The notes beneath the pieces are model-generated. The model made no database searches. It had not been told where the DNA came from and saw only the letters and a list, made by a program, of their open reading frames with translations. Shown one piece after another: positions 61,969 to 64,000 of a stretch of DNA of 64,000 bases. Position 1 is the first letter of the stretch. Each line of letters opens with the position of its first letter. The position numbers and the translations under genes are program-made. This DNA comes from Paraburkholderia heleia NBRC 101817 (GTDB lineage: Bacteria; Pseudomonadota; Gammaproteobacteria; Burkholderiales; Burkholderiaceae). The DNA lies in NCBI RefSeq assembly GCF_000739775.1, contig NZ_BBJH01000018.1:1-64000 (forward strand), given 5' to 3'.

Positions 61969-62010
61969 CAAAAGCAAAGAGCCCGCAATGTTGCGGGCTC
62001 TTTGCTTTTG
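61969..62010. terminator. Long bidirectional terminator
   Basis: A perfect 20-bp stem beginning CAAAAGCAAAGAGCCCGC, with a 2-base loop, lies 120 bases after the DUF1840 stop and 18 bases from the convergent small gene. Both ends have A/T-rich flanks, so it should stop transcripts both ways. Confidence 0.92.
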
Positions 62011-62027
62011 AGCACCTGTGGCTCGCC

Positions 62028-62231
62028 TTACTCGCTGGCAGCCGCCGGTTCGGCAGCGGAAGCCTCTGACTTCTTCATCTTCTTTTTCTTCGGTTTCTTC
62101 ACGTGCTTTTCGGTGGGCGCCGAATACGACGTCGCCGGGCTCGCCTGCTCCGGCGCGGCCGGCTGGGCGAACGACGGCTGCGCAAGCGCCGCGACGCCGA
62201 AGGCGGTCAACATCAACATCAGCTTCTTCAT
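62028..62231 (-). CDS. Lys-rich small secreted protein (67 aa)
   Basis: A 67-residue protein with a signal peptide (MKKLMLMLTAFGVAALAQPSFA, cut near 22). The mature part is Ala/Pro-rich with a basic HVKKPKKKKMKKSE centre. The function is unknown; it may bind nucleic acid or membranes. An AGAAAT stretch lies before ATG 62231. The long terminator behind it supports a real transcript. Confidence 0.7.
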   Translation of the reverse strand: MKKLMLMLTAFGVAALAQPSFAQPAAPEQASPATSYSAPTEKHVKKPKKKKMKKSEASAAEPAAASE

Positions 62232-62477
62232 ACGATTTCTCCGTCGAGGTTGCTTCGATTTTGCGTTTTAAGGATTGGCTGATGATCAAGCCGGCGCGGC
62301 CTTGCCGCATGTGGCCGGGTGTCATGCAGACGATACCGGGTCTTGCCGGGCCATCTTACAAAGCCGAAAAATCGTGCGCGCGTAATCTTCATCTTGCCGG
62401 ATGGCGTATGTCGGGCGACGACAACAGGGGAGCCCGACGCGAGAAAGCGCGCCGCCCGCGGCGGCGCGCCGTACGGC

Positions 62478-64000
<1,523 letters not shown>

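Overview
The window is chromosomal DNA from a high-GC betaproteobacterium of the Burkholderia/Paraburkholderia/Caballeronia group. Support comes from a KirBac potassium channel, DUF4148 and OmpC-type porin genes, the argS-SPOR-dsbA-SDR gene order, a DUF3141/pta/ackA/fabI cluster, and intergenic repeats of a type I associate with this group. No rRNA, tRNA, CRISPR array, integrase or complete insertion sequence was seen.

Region 1 (1-3.8 kb) is visibly less GC-rich than the rest and looks like the end of a genomic island. It holds a very long minus-strand gene that runs off the left edge. It reads as a DNA-phosphorothioation-associated putative methyltransferase, carrying two copies of its flanking module and a C-terminal M15-like metallopeptidase domain. 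It is followed by a small XRE regulator and a frameshifted SymE-type toxin gene with a structured leader.

Region 2 (3.9-13.2 kb) contains a GntR regulator, a polar amino-acid ABC importer and a cytoplasmic gamma-glutamyltransferase-family hydrolase, apparently one uptake and hydrolysis unit. After it come a dense array of perfect hairpins, a DUF4148 gene, a complete bufferin operon (bufA-bufB-bufC, copper-binding modified peptide) and a DUF2239 gene behind two palindromic operator-like sites.

Region 3 (13.5-29.2 kb) holds a RutG-type uracil permease followed by an octanucleotide tandem repeat, a CPA1 antiporter, an EAL phosphodiesterase, CutC and a giant indolepyruvate ferredoxin oxidoreductase. 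A KirBac channel lies between two blocks of related intergenic repeats. A LacI-epimerase-PfkB sugar operon completes the region.

Region 4 (29.3-46.8 kb) holds an EAL-CBS-GGDEF protein, an SBF-type transporter, a porin, a LysR regulator, a nitronate monooxygenase, a haloacetate/fluoroacetate dehalogenase with all known catalytic residues, a divergent Lrp/EamA pair and a DUF445 protein. A tightly packed minus-strand operon follows: ghrA, HMG-CoA lyase, YbaK, DUF1289, MaoC, MBL hydrolase.

Region 5 (46.8-64 kb) holds pta-ackA (overlapping, GTG start) divergent from a DUF3141 hydrolase with a PHA-synthase-like Cys-Asp-His triad and a histone-H1-like tail, then a FabI, a lone sulfate-binding protein, DppA, the argS-SPOR-dsbA-SDR operon, DUF1840 and the 3' part of metH running off the right edge.
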